This document shows positions 36,018-45,114 of a DNA stretch of 64,000 nt, in pieces. The translations under genes and the position numbers were made by a program. Source of the DNA: Planctomycetota bacterium (GTDB lineage Bacteria > Planctomycetota > UBA8108 > JACQVS01); NCBI GenBank assembly GCA_028280485.1, contig JANQLS010000002.1, forward strand, positions 1 through 64,000. Direction: 5' to 3'. The notes under the pieces were generated by a model that saw only the letters and a program-made list of their open reading frames with translations, was not told where the DNA came from and did not search any database. Positions within the stretch are counted from its first letter, which is position 1. Each line of letters opens with the position of its first letter.

Positions 36018-37433
36018 ATGATCAACCGAAGATCCTTCTTAGAATTCAGTTCAAGCGGACTGGCAACCGCCGTACTCGCCAATCTCATGCGGCGTGATCT
36101 GTCTGCGCGTCCTGAAGGAAAAGGTGCATCTCTTCATCCTTTCGCTAAAGCCAAGCGAGCAATTCATATTTGCTTAGTGGGAGGATTCAGCCAAGTTGAC
36201 TCGTTTGACTACAAACCGGAACTCGATAAACTCCACGGTAAGGCTTTGCCCCGGGGAGCCCAACCAAAAACTTTCTTCGGTCAAACGGGGCTTTTAAGAA
36301 AAAGTGAATGGGAATTTAAGCAAAGAGGAAAAAGCGGTCTTTGGGTGTCGGAGTTATTTCCTCACCTGGAAAAAGTCGCTGATGAACTCACCATCATTCA
36401 TTCGATGGTCGCTGATACTCCGAATCACATGCCCGCGATGTTCCAGGAGAATAGCGGATTTCAATCGAATGGATTCCCATCGCTTGGAAGTTGGCTTTCG
36501 TACGGCTTAGGGAATGAATCCGATGCGCTTCCTACTTTTGTGGTCATCCCCGATGCCCGCAGTTTGCCCAATGGAGGAGCTTCCAACTGGTCGAGTGGTT
36601 TCCTTCCCGCTCGTCACCAAGGAACTTTATTCAGAAGCGGATCTCAGCCCATTCGAAATTTATTCGCAGGGCAAAGAATTCCTGTCGAAGCTGAAAAGGA
36701 AGCCCTCGCTTTACTTAAAGGCCTCAACCAAGGGCATCTCTCTTCGCGAAGCGACAATGATCTTCTCAAAGCGAGGATCGCCTCCTATGAGTTAGCCGCT
36801 AAGATGCAACTTTCCATTCCCGAAGCCATTCATTTCGAGGATGAACCTCAGTCGATCCAGGAGTTGTACGGGATTCACGATAAGCAAACCGCGGATTGTG
36901 GTCGCCGGTGCTTATTGAGCCGACGGTTGCTCGAACGAGGAGTTCGTTTTGTTCAGCTTTATTCGGGTGGAGCTTTCGGAGGCACTCCACGTCACGGATG
37001 GGACGGTCATGAAAACAATAAAACGAACCACCAACGTGAAGCGGGTCTCATCGACCAACCCGTAGCGGCATTGATTGCCGATCTTAAGCAACGAGGGATG
37101 CTGGAAGACACTCTCATTATCTGTACTTCTGAATTCGGTCGTACTCCATTTACCCAAGCGGCAAAGGGGACTTTGGGTCTGGGGCGGGATCACAACGCCG
37201 AAGGATTTACCGTTTGGATGGCCGGCGCCGGATTGAAGAAGGGTATAACCTACGGGGAAACCGATGACATCTCTTGGCGAGCCATCCATAACAAGGTCAC
37301 TTGGCCCGATTTTCACGCTACGGTCTTACACTTACTCGGCCTCAACCATGAAGCTCTGACGTGGTACCACAACGGCATCGAACGTCGCCTCACCAATGTG
37401 CATGGGCATGTGTTGAAGGATATTTTGAGTTAA
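36018..37433 (+). CDS. DUF1501 protein, Tat-exported, partner of PSD1 protein
   Basis: 471 residues with a twin-arginine signal (INRRSFLEFSSSGLA). DUF1501 is an alkaline-phosphatase-like fold family: LVGGFSQVDSFDYKP, NHMPAMFQENSGF, GWDGHENN and TSEFGRTPF are its conserved blocks. The Tat route implies folding with a metal or cofactor in the cytoplasm before export. It follows the PSD1 protein by 24 bases and is surely co-transcribed. The enzymatic activity of the family is not established. Confidence 0.93.
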   Translation: MINRRSFLEFSSSGLATAVLANLMRRDLSARPEGKGASLHPFAKAKRAIHICLVGGFSQVDSFDYKPELDKLHGKALPRGAQPKTFFGQTGLLRKSEWEFKQRGKSGLWVSELFPHLEKVADELTIIHSMVADTPNHMPAMFQENSGFQSNGFPSLGSWLSYGLGNESDALPTFVVIPDARSLPNGGASNWSSGFLPARHQGTLFRSGSQPIRNLFAGQRIPVEAEKEALALLKGLNQGHLSSRSDNDLLKARIASYELAAKMQLSIPEAIHFEDEPQSIQELYGIHDKQTADCGRRCLLSRRLLERGVRFVQLYSGGAFGGTPRHGWDGHENNKTNHQREAGLIDQPVAALIADLKQRGMLEDTLIICTSEFGRTPFTQAAKGTLGLGRDHNAEGFTVWMAGAGLKKGITYGETDDISWRAIHNKVTWPDFHATVLHLLGLNHEALTWYHNGIERRLTNVHGHVLKDILS

Positions 37434-37563
37434 TACAACTCTATTGAAAATTAAAACGAATTCAATCTACCCTCGATAGCGCTTCTGGTTCGTTCATTTC
37501 TTAATGGTGCAATCAGATGGAGTTTGCCAACTACTCCAAGGGTTGAAAGCCCGCAATACCCTA

Positions 37564-37598
37564 GCCAGGGCAGAGCGGCGAAGCTGCGTCGCCCTGGG
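37564..37598. repeat. CCAGGGC hairpin near gene ends
   Basis: GCCAGGGC and GCCCTGGG form an 8-bp GC-rich stem around an inner GCAG/CTGC pairing. It lies between convergent genes (36018-37433 and 37600-38124) and may end either transcript; it lacks a T run. Confidence 0.45.
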
Positions 37599-37599
37599 T

Positions 37600-38124
37600 T
37601 TATCTCTTGCCCGATCCCGATGAAGTCCATTTGATGGAGGATTCAAAGCTTGGGTCTTTTTCTAAGAATAACTTCAGAAGTTCCTTTGCTTTCGCTGCGT
37701 CCTTAAAGGATTCAGATTGTTGAATCACAATATTCACGAGTTTATTGGGTTCTTTCGGAGGGTGTTTCCACTGAGCGAAATATTTAACCGTTTCTTCAGA
37801 GGCTTTGCTGGTTCCTCGGATGGATAGAGAATGGTCTTCGTCTTGCTCAATTTGGATCATCGATTGATTTGAATTCTTCCAATCAATTTTGTTGAACCAG
37901 GTATCGATAAGAGTTGTCACCATGGGGCTTCCCGATTCTTGGGTGATCCCATCTTGAGGGTGGTTGTAGATGATCGTAACTTTAGGATAGTTTACAGATT
38001 GGCTGGTATTGGGTTCGGTTACGTTCGGGTCACCGATAGGGCCAGGAGACTGACTGATATCAGAGCAACCGGTTAAAACGCTGAATCCAATGATGAAGAG
38101 GAATGATGCAGATTTGTTAAGCAT
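37600..38124 (-). CDS. Hypothetical lipoprotein
   Basis: 174 residues with a lipobox (VLTGC, Cys near residue 20) followed by a Pro/Ser/Asn-rich linker and a small alpha/beta domain (about 45-165). No family is recognised. It is exported and lipid-anchored. It is divergent from the large modular gene at 38266, with a short shared promoter region. Confidence 0.7.
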   Translation of the reverse strand: MLNKSASFLFIIGFSVLTGCSDISQSPGPIGDPNVTEPNTSQSVNYPKVTIIYNHPQDGITQESGSPMVTTLIDTWFNKIDWKNSNQSMIQIEQDEDHSLSIRGTSKASEETVKYFAQWKHPPKEPNKLVNIVIQQSESFKDAAKAKELLKLFLEKDPSFESSIKWTSSGSGKR

Positions 38125-38265
38125 AACTGATTTGTTTTGGGTTAAGTTATAGGCAATCTTTTTATCGATGCTTTGGCCCTTGACGCCAGTCGTTAAATGT
38201 CTTTAAAAAGCCTCAACAATTCAAAGCATTTCTTTAATGTTAATAAGTATAAAAATTACCAACAC

Positions 38266-41200
38266 ATGATTAAGACATACAGGAAATTTAGCCGACATTC
38301 GTTATTTTTCTTAGCTATTCATCTTATATTGAATTTTGGATTGACCTTTAGCTCTATTCAAGCCGATCCCCACTCCCTTAGCGATGCCGAGCGAATGGCG
38401 GCGGTTACAAAATTTGCGGAGACGATCCTCAAGCATGGTCGAGATACCTACGGAAAAAAGCATTCCCCTTTATTTATCGATTATCTCGATGTGAGCACGC
38501 TCAAAGCCCCAGAAAAGATGTATATCACGCGTTTGGGAGGGCCCGGTCCGCGCTCGAAACAACCCTATCAACCGGTGGTCATGTCAAATCTTGCTCATCA
38601 GGGAAACTTGAGTCGGTTTCTCGTCGGATTAAGTCATCTCACTGGAGATCCTAAATATAAAGAAGCCTATAAGGATTCTCTCCGCTATTACTTCAAGCAT
38701 TACGCCACTCCGAATGGGCTTCTTCACATGGGGCACCATCGCTGGGTCAATGTTAAGACCGATCACTACGATGGGGATGATCAGCCTCCGGGTCATAGCG
38801 GGCATGAGATGAAGCGAGACTATCCCCACTACGCGATCTACTGGGAAGCTGACCCTGACGCAACGCGTAGAATGCTCAGCGCTCATTGGTCTTCCCACAT
38901 TCAAGATTGGGGATTCATGAACTTCACCCGTCATGGATCTTACGTGAAGGAACTCAATGAGGAAAAGGTTTGGAGTCAACCTAAGACTCCACGCGTCATC
39001 GGAATCGTACCGGGTAATCTCACCTTCTTTGATTCAGGTTCCGACATCATCTGGGCGGGAGCTCAATTAGGATACTTAAACAAAGATGAACGACCTCTTT
39101 ATTGGGCACAACGACTTTATGCTCGTTACGCCGATAGCGCCCATCCAGATACCGGTTTGCCTCCATGGCATCATACTTCGATGCGCGATTTTGGGTCCAA
39201 AGATTACCCCGTTCCCGAATATGCGATGATTCCCCGAGGGGGGAGTGGTCTTTTAGGTGCCGGAGGTGTCGCTATGCTTCGTATCGGCGAGGACCTCGGA
39301 GAAAATGGGAGATACTATCGCGAAACGATGCGAAATCAGCTTATTGCTTTTGCAAAGCATATGTACGACCTAGAGAAAAATCTTTTTAAGGATGTTCTCA
39401 TCGATGGAACTGACTTAGCCGAACGGGAAAAGAAAAAGAATCCCAATATCGGGGTGACGGAAAAGAATCCTTGGCAGCCCTGGTCTCCCGATCCAACGAC
39501 CATCTGTGCTTACGCTATTTGTTTCAAGCAAAGCAAAGATCCTGAAATTTGGAAAACGCTGCGAGCGATGTGCCGAGGGAACGATTTAGGAGATATCGGC
39601 GAAGTTGGTGGAAAGTCTCCCAATCTGAATCTATCGACTTCACAGACAAATACCTTGTTGATCTTCACTTTGGTTGAAATTTTCAAAATCACAAACGATC
39701 CATCCTATTTAGATCTTTCTCGTACGATTGCCAACAACGCCATCAGAAAATACTTTAGGAAAGAACAAGGTCTTTTCTCTGAGAGTGCCTTGCATCGCAC
39801 CTCGAATCTCTGTAGTGCCTTACCCCTCGCTATTCTTACTCTAGAAGCAGCCCTACGGGGTAAGCTGGATCAAGTTCCCACTTACGCTGCGAGTAATGAA
39901 GCAGAATATAAACCTCATTTGAGGCCTCTAAAGTGGCGACCTTACAAACCAACAGTCTCTCATCTATATTATCCCGGTTCAGCCAATGCGCTTTGTGATG
40001 ACTTGCATCCCGAGTCTACAGAGGATGGTCGGATTCCATTTATGGCTTGGGCTCAAGTACGCAAGCCTACTGATGATGCTGTTGTTACTTTTCCAGATAT
40101 TCTTAAAGGACCCGCTACCATCAGCGGTTTGGCGGATCATCCGGAATCCCGAAACTCAGTGAGTGTGATGAACATCGATTCGCCACACAGTTATACTTTC
40201 GATGGTACTTTGAAGGGGACTGGGGATTTAACGATCAATGTCGCACAAGGTGATCATTTTTGGACTGAAAATTCAACCTGGCATACAGTGGATTGGTCTC
40301 CCTATGAAACTTACGATTTAATTTTTAACATCGCTAAAGATGCAAAGTTTACCTTTCAGGGTCGCCTTCAAGAAATCGATCATGCTCGGCGTTGGGGGAA
40401 AGGCGCTGGAGTTATCAAAAATGGAGAAGGTACGTTAGAACTTACTGCGGATCATAATCTTCTCTACAGAGCCGACCCCCATCAAAATCGAGCCTACCGA
40501 TCACCGACTGAGATCAACGCAGGTGTTCTTTTAGTAAATAATAAAAAAGGGTCTGGAGTCAGCCCGAAATCGATGGTGAAGGTCTATCACGGGGGAACTC
40601 TCAGTGGGAATGGAACTATCGGAAAAGGGGGGAGTTCAGCTGTGGTGGTCGTTGACGCGGGGGGAAAGATTCATCCAGGTGACGGGATCGGGACTTTGAC
40701 CCTAAAGGATGGTTTGATCCTTCGAGATGGAGCCCGATTAGAATTTGAAATAGGGAAAAATCAACACGATCAATTAAGAATTACGGGGGGGACTCTTCAA
40801 GGCTGTGAAGAGGGTGTCGTTGTTACCATCAAAAATCGGGGCGGGCTCGCCCGTGGTAAAAGCTTTAAGATTATCGATTGGACGGGAGCCAGTTCCTTCA
40901 ATCTTGATAAAAGGGACTTCAAACTTGATAAAAGTCAGGATTGGCAAGGGACTTTTCACATTGTCGGAACGACGCTAAGGTTTAGCACTTTTGCTCCGAG
41001 GATATTTCCAGAAACTCCTCCGGCTATACCTCCGGCTCCAAAAAGAAAACGACCTAAGAAATTACCTTCTGAATTGAAGCCGCCGATTTATAAATTCACC
41101 TGGAATAATCCTAAAGGGGGTTCTTGGATGGAATCTCAAAATTGGCAGGACGCTAAAATCCCTAACACCAAAGATTTTGAATGGGTTCAGTACAACTTTA

Positions 41201-41454
41201 AGAAAACTAAGAACCCATCAAAGGTTCAAGTGTACTGGTATACCGGTCACGGCAGCCAAGTCCCTGAAAGTTGGCGAATCCTCTATCAGCAAGGTGGAAA
41301 GTGGAAGCCCGTTGAAGCCCAGGGTGCCTATACAGTTGAAACTAATAAATTTAACGAAGTTCAATTTAAGCCCATTAAAACGAAGAGGCTAAAATTAGAA
41401 GCCATGCTTCAACCGGGAGTCTCGGCGGGCATATTAGAGTGGCGGGTAGAGTAG
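38266..41454 (+). CDS. Large modular toroid / autotransporter-strand / carbohydrate-binding-like protein
   Basis: About 1062 residues from ATG 38266 (frame open from 38197); signal segment up to SSIQA. Residues about 30-540 are an alpha/alpha-toroid resembling glycosidase and polysaccharide-lyase folds (RFLVGLSHLTGDPKY, GSGLLGAGGVAMLRIGEDLG). Residues about 600-920 resemble autotransporter-associated beta-strand repeats (GEGTLELTADHNL, INAGVLLVNN, GTLSGNGTIG, GGKIHPGDGIGTLTLKDGL). The end (WVQYNFKKTKNPSKVQVYWY, PESWRILYQQGGKWKPV) is a discoidin-like carbohydrate-binding type domain. Probable role: surface or periplasmic polysaccharide degradation. The catalytic residues cannot be assigned by eye. 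Confidence 0.78.
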   Translation: MIKTYRKFSRHSLFFLAIHLILNFGLTFSSIQADPHSLSDAERMAAVTKFAETILKHGRDTYGKKHSPLFIDYLDVSTLKAPEKMYITRLGGPGPRSKQPYQPVVMSNLAHQGNLSRFLVGLSHLTGDPKYKEAYKDSLRYYFKHYATPNGLLHMGHHRWVNVKTDHYDGDDQPPGHSGHEMKRDYPHYAIYWEADPDATRRMLSAHWSSHIQDWGFMNFTRHGSYVKELNEEKVWSQPKTPRVIGIVPGNLTFFDSGSDIIWAGAQLGYLNKDERPLYWAQRLYARYADSAHPDTGLPPWHHTSMRDFGSKDYPVPEYAMIPRGGSGLLGAGGVAMLRIGEDLGENGRYYRETMRNQLIAFAKHMYDLEKNLFKDVLIDGTDLAEREKKKNPNIGVTEKNPWQPWSPDPTTICAYAICFKQSKDPEIWKTLRAMCRGNDLGDIGEVGGKSPNLNLSTSQTNTLLIFTLVEIFKITNDPSYLDLSRTIANNAIRKYFRKEQGLFSESALHRTSNLCSALPLAILTLEAALRGKLDQVPTYAASNEAEYKPHLRPLKWRPYKPTVSHLYYPGSANALCDDLHPESTEDGRIPFMAWAQVRKPTDDAVVTFPDILKGPATISGLADHPESRNSVSVMNIDSPHSYTFDGTLKGTGDLTINVAQGDHFWTENSTWHTVDWSPYETYDLIFNIAKDAKFTFQGRLQEIDHARRWGKGAGVIKNGEGTLELTADHNLLYRADPHQNRAYRSPTEINAGVLLVNNKKGSGVSPKSMVKVYHGGTLSGNGTIGKGGSSAVVVVDAGGKIHPGDGIGTLTLKDGLILRDGARLEFEIGKNQHDQLRITGGTLQGCEEGVVVTIKNRGGLARGKSFKIIDWTGASSFNLDKRDFKLDKSQDWQGTFHIVGTTLRFSTFAPRIFPETPPAIPPAPKRKRPKKLPSELKPPIYKFTWNNPKGGSWMESQNWQDAKIPNTKDFEWVQYNFKKTKNPSKVQVYWYTGHGSQVPESWRILYQQGGKWKPVEAQGAYTVETNKFNEVQFKPIKTKRLKLEAMLQPGVSAGILEWRVE

Positions 41455-41519
41455 TTAAAGTCGTCGGCTCACCCCGAGGCTGTGAATTTTTCCCGCCCCG
41501 GCTCGGATTAGTCAAAAAT

Positions 41520-41562
41520 AAAACGGTCGTGGTTCTTTGAGTAAAAATTTACGACCGTTTTT
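41520..41562 (-). terminator. Hairpin terminator within the IS
   Basis: AAAACGGTCGT pairs with ACGACCGTTTT (11 bp). On the minus strand it is about 100 bases beyond the transposase stop and ends in a run of T (complement of AAAA), so it may stop transposase transcripts or block external read-through. Confidence 0.6.
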
Positions 41563-41662
41563 ACACTTCCCGGCCTGAATGTTCATCCCGGGACCAATAT
41601 ATCTGTTAGTTTGCTGAGGTGCTTGTTCGACTTTTTCAGAGGCCTTTTTGCCTCATTTGATC

Positions 41663-42979
41663 TTAGCTTGCTTCTGTGGCAGCTTTTTTTACGCTAATTA
41701 CTCTCATTATGTTGTGAGTTAACGCAAACAAAGTCGCCACTGCTTTTGCTTTGACTAATCCCCTTGTAGGGAAAAACCAAAAGTTTCGATTTCGACATTG
41801 CGCGTTCACTAACTCCGCCACTCCTGCTCGCTCCTTGTATATTTCTTTTGCTTCTTCAGTCCCCATCCGCTTCTTCCATTTCGCTGTAATCTTTGTGTCG
41901 TACTTTAAAGGAAGATAAGGATCTTCACCTCGTTCTAATTTTTCTTTCTCTTGTCTTACCGGGCAATAAACCTCAGTACCTCGTTTCTCTAAATACTCAA
42001 TATCTTTTTGTACTGTGAAGCCACCGTCCGCTAAATACTTTCCCGGAAGCCTTCCAAAGTCAGCTTCTATTTGCCTTGCCATTGGAAGCAGCAAGCCCCG
42101 GTCGCTACCAGAGTTTGTCACCTCTACACCAAGAATAATTCCGCTGTCATTGTCAGTGCTGTATTGGACGTTATATCCGGGGTTATAACCGCCATTTGCA
42201 AACTTCATAATGCGGGCCTCGGGATCGGTCTTACTCGCACGAGCATCCTTGCCACTACCTTTAGCGCGCTTTTCTCGTTTACCCTCTAACTCTTCTTGAG
42301 CCTGTAATGCTCTTGTCAAACGCTTCTTCTTATCTTTTAGCGCGCGTTCTTTAGCACTATGCCGACGGCGCTCAATTTCGTCGGGGGTCTCCTCTAATTC
42401 TCTTTCCAAAGCTCTAAGCTGACGCTCTAATTCTTTCGCACACTTCTTTAAGCTTTTGGGTCTGTTAAACGATGACTTACCCGCATTGGCGCGCACTCGC
42501 ATTCCATCCTGAGACACTCGGTCCAAGGTTACGACCCCTTCGTGTACTAATGAAGCTGAAACATTTTTTAGCAGGTTTCTAAGCTCCTCGCCTTTTTGCG
42601 AACGAAAGTCAGACAAGGTCTTGTGATTGACTGAAACCTCTCCACAGATCCATTTGTAAGCGATGTGATCCTCACACAGCTTAGCTAACTGGCGAGCACT
42701 GCCGACTCCTTTAACTGTTGCGTAGATCCATAAAGCTAAAAGAATCTTCGGGTCTGTAGCATCGCGCCCCGCACCACCCTCTACTGCTTTAATCGGTTTG
42801 AGTAAGCTGCTGAGGTCAAGCTCACAGACGTAATCCCAGACCCAGCGAGCTTCGTGGCCTTCCTCTAATAATTCATCTAAAGCTGTGGGGAGAATTTGCA
42901 CCTGATTTCGAATCGCGACTCGAAGTCTCGGTTTTTGGGAAGGCATATTTGGGTCATTGGAATTTTGGTCTGAAATCAT
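41663..42979 (-). CDS. IS1182-family transposase (DDE)
   Basis: 438 residues with the DUF772 N-terminal helical domain (DATDPKILLALWIYATVKG, VNHKTLSDFR) and an RNase-H-like DDE domain: DRVSQDGMRVRANAG for the first Asp, YLADGGF for the second, YKERAGVAELVNAQCR for the Glu. A charged coiled-coil-like insert (about 180-245) lies between, as usual for the IS1182 group. The reading frame is intact, and terminal repeats are complete, so it may be mobile. It catalyses cut-and-paste or copying of the element; no accessory gene is present. Confidence 0.93.
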   Translation of the reverse strand: MISDQNSNDPNMPSQKPRLRVAIRNQVQILPTALDELLEEGHEARWVWDYVCELDLSSLLKPIKAVEGGAGRDATDPKILLALWIYATVKGVGSARQLAKLCEDHIAYKWICGEVSVNHKTLSDFRSQKGEELRNLLKNVSASLVHEGVVTLDRVSQDGMRVRANAGKSSFNRPKSLKKCAKELERQLRALERELEETPDEIERRRHSAKERALKDKKKRLTRALQAQEELEGKREKRAKGSGKDARASKTDPEARIMKFANGGYNPGYNVQYSTDNDSGIILGVEVTNSGSDRGLLLPMARQIEADFGRLPGKYLADGGFTVQKDIEYLEKRGTEVYCPVRQEKEKLERGEDPYLPLKYDTKITAKWKKRMGTEEAKEIYKERAGVAELVNAQCRNRNFWFFPTRGLVKAKAVATLFALTHNIMRVISVKKAATEAS

Positions 42980-43265
42980 TTTGATCTCCTCTAATTAGAA
43001 AGGTCAGACCAAAAACTAGCGTATTCAAGTGCCTATTTCCACCAGATAATCTAAAGCTATCGCAAGTCATCACAGGGCATCAGTTTAGGGCAAAAATAAA
43101 GATAGAAGCTTTTGACTATTTTTGGAAAATGGGTCGCTATGGCGAAAAATTCACAGCCTCCCCGTGAGCCGGAATTGAAGTGTAGTCACCCCTTAAGTAT
43201 TCGATAAGATCTCCTCTTTGTTTATGATAAATTTTGAACATAAACTATTATTTAAATTCCAAAAA

Positions 43266-43290
43266 CCGGCTCACGGGGTGAGCCGACTAC
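43266..43290 (-). repeat. Intact REP-like palindrome with GTAG head
   Basis: On the minus strand: GTAGTCGGCTCACCCCGTGA then GCCGG. It is the same palindrome as the one split by the IS, in the opposite orientation; the head CTAC on the plus strand overlaps the metallopeptidase stop codon. The two would form an outward-headed pair before IS insertion. Confidence 0.75.
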
Positions 43291-44498
43291 TTTGATTTCT
43301 TCCCCCGATTACGCGCGGCTTTATGGATTTTCCGTTTTGCTTCCTTCAAACGTTGCGGCCATTTGAACCGAGGGGCTTTTGAAGGATCATAACCTTCTAA
43401 ATGATCTTTGAGTCGAGTTACGGGTTTGGTGTAACGCAATTCTGTATCACCGAAGACTTCTTTACAGATCTTGGCGAGACGAGGGTCGTACTCGATCAAT
43501 TCTTCTCGAGTATCCACATGGTTGTGATCGTGGTCGTTGATCCGATTGTTATCAAACCAAGATTGCACCCCTTCAGCGAAGTATTCAAACCGATTCACGC
43601 TGGCGTACTTGGTTTTCCACAAACCTTCTTTCATAGCTTTATCATAGGCAGCTTCGAGTCGTTCATCGAAGGTGGGATCGATATTCACCATACCTCGTAA
43701 ATGAATATTGTGAGCTAACTCATGGATGAGAATATTTTCAGCGGCGTAAGGGTCGCCAGGGTAACCGAGTAAATTCTCTTCGGCGCAGGAACAGTACGGA
43801 TCTCTTTTACTTCCTCCCATGCCTCGAGCCCGAGCATCGCGATAATCCCGCGGATTAATATCTGGAAACCCTTTCACTTTTCGTTGAGCCAGGCGAGCCC
43901 ATTCGGGTTGATCGCAGGTGAATTCGTTCCAAGCTAAGATACACAGTCGAGCACCGCTTTTAATCATCGCTTTTCTCACATCGGGACGTTTAGCCAGCAT
44001 CAAATTCACCAGATACTTAGCTTCCTTGAGAGCGTAGGGATTGACATTTTTAGAAGCGACGATGGGAAAGCCACCAGCGCTCACGCGTTGCGTGTAAAAC
44101 TTTGGGACTCCGTCCTTATCCGGAGGATCGAAACGAAAACCTTGATGCGGAACTTGGCTGGTGACCCTAAACTCAGTCTTATCTTCTTCTCCGACGATGG
44201 CAAATTCATGACCGATGGTCGTTGTGATAAAAGTGTCTTTACCCGGTTTCACTTTTCCATTTGAGATCCTTTTGCCATCGGATCGGATCCAGTAAATTTG
44301 CAACGTTTGTTGACTGCCATTGATAATCTGAAGTTGAGGACGTGAGTCGTCTTTTTCAGTTTCTTTCTTTGATTTTGTTTTTTGAGTCGCGGATGTTTTC
44401 TGGGAAACCTCAATCCGAACCTGACCTTTCCTGCAACTTGAAAGCAGGGATAGGTGAGTTAGTACAAGAGTTAAAATTATAAGGTGGGTCAATTTCAT
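43287..44498 (-). CDS. Lipoprotein metallopeptidase with N-terminal VHL-beta-like domain
   Basis: 403 residues. Lipobox LLSSC (about 18-22), low-complexity Lys/Thr linker (31-52), then a small beta domain at 54-112 (LQIINGSQQTLQIYWI, DGKRISNGKVKPGKDTFITT, HEFAIV) whose pattern resembles the von Hippel-Lindau beta domain. The catalytic half has HELAH (259-263) and a later FEYFAEGVQSWFDNN, consistent with an HExxH zinc site with Glu as third ligand. A probable exported protease or hydrolase. The VHL-like call is by eye and the substrate is unknown. A strongly basic tail ends the protein. Confidence 0.8.
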   Translation of the reverse strand: MKLTHLIILTLVLTHLSLLSSCRKGQVRIEVSQKTSATQKTKSKKETEKDDSRPQLQIINGSQQTLQIYWIRSDGKRISNGKVKPGKDTFITTTIGHEFAIVGEEDKTEFRVTSQVPHQGFRFDPPDKDGVPKFYTQRVSAGGFPIVASKNVNPYALKEAKYLVNLMLAKRPDVRKAMIKSGARLCILAWNEFTCDQPEWARLAQRKVKGFPDINPRDYRDARARGMGGSKRDPYCSCAEENLLGYPGDPYAAENILIHELAHNIHLRGMVNIDPTFDERLEAAYDKAMKEGLWKTKYASVNRFEYFAEGVQSWFDNNRINDHDHNHVDTREELIEYDPRLAKICKEVFGDTELRYTKPVTRLKDHLEGYDPSKAPRFKWPQRLKEAKRKIHKAARNRGKKSK

Positions 44499-45114
44499 GG
44501 GGGAAACTACGATTTTGTAAAGCTACGAAGGGTGTTTAAAGAGTAAATGCCTATTTTTTAAGATTCTTAATTTACCAAGTCTCGAAGCCTAAGAATACAT
44601 GAATTGCTTCCTTCACTTTGAAACTACCGACAATGGCTGCAAAATCCCCGAATATAGTCCGTTTTCTCATTCTTATTGAGCTTTTTTATCTAAAAGAACG
44701 AAACTTCAATGTGAAATATTTCCACTTAGAAGCAGCTCACTTCAGTGCTTTCACTCCTTTCGTTTACGGCATAGGGTTTGCAGCGCATTCGTGTCATTTT
44801 TCTGAGTTAAAGGATTTAGTTTTAGCCTTAAGCTCAAGCAAAACTTAAACAAAGGTATTTAAGTTCATGACGACAAGGAGATTTTAAAAATCGACTTCTT
44901 TATTTAGAGTCGAGATATTTACCTCACCTTAGGTGTTATTTCACATCTATAACCACTTTCTGGATCTACTACCTTTGGAAGGCTTTTAAGTGTGAAATAT
45001 TTCATTTGAGCTTTTGTGACTCTGGTTACGGATTCAATAAATCCTAGTGGTAGCTTGAAAGAGTTCATTCAGGTGAGTTTTTAAATTAAAGCCTTTTCGT
45101 GAGAATCTTAGTTC
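44499..45114. other. Gene-free stretch with repeated GTGAAATATTTC
   Basis: 616 bases. TGTGAAATATTTC occurs at 44710-44722 and again at 44991-45003. An 76-residue frame at 44618-44848 runs through the first copy; it lacks any recognisable domain or good ribosome binding site and I do not annotate it as a gene. Nothing else is supported here. Confidence 0.35.

Larger units (their letters stand above)
41477..43159 (-). mobile_element. Complete IS1182-like insertion sequence
   Basis: 1683 bp bounded by perfect 16-bp terminal inverted repeats AGGCTGTGAATTTTTC (41477-41492 and 43144-43159) and flanked by the direct duplication CCCCG (41472-41476 and 43160-43164). It carries one intact transposase gene on the minus strand. 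The transposase end is followed by a hairpin (41520-41562). Size and transposase match the IS1182 group. The intact REP copy nearby supplies the empty-site sequence. Confidence 0.9.
41460..43172. repeat. REP-like palindrome interrupted by the IS
   Basis: Left half GTCGTCGGCTCACCCCG (41460-41476) and right half CCCCGTGAGCCGG (43160-43172) are the two parts of one palindrome, CGGCTCAC-CCC-GTGAGCCG, separated by the IS and sharing CCCCG. An intact inverted copy lies at 43266-43290. Confidence 0.8.

Noticed and set aside
44618-44848. 76-residue hypothetical gene
   Set aside because: No domain or convincing start, and the frame crosses a repeated GTGAAATATTTC motif.
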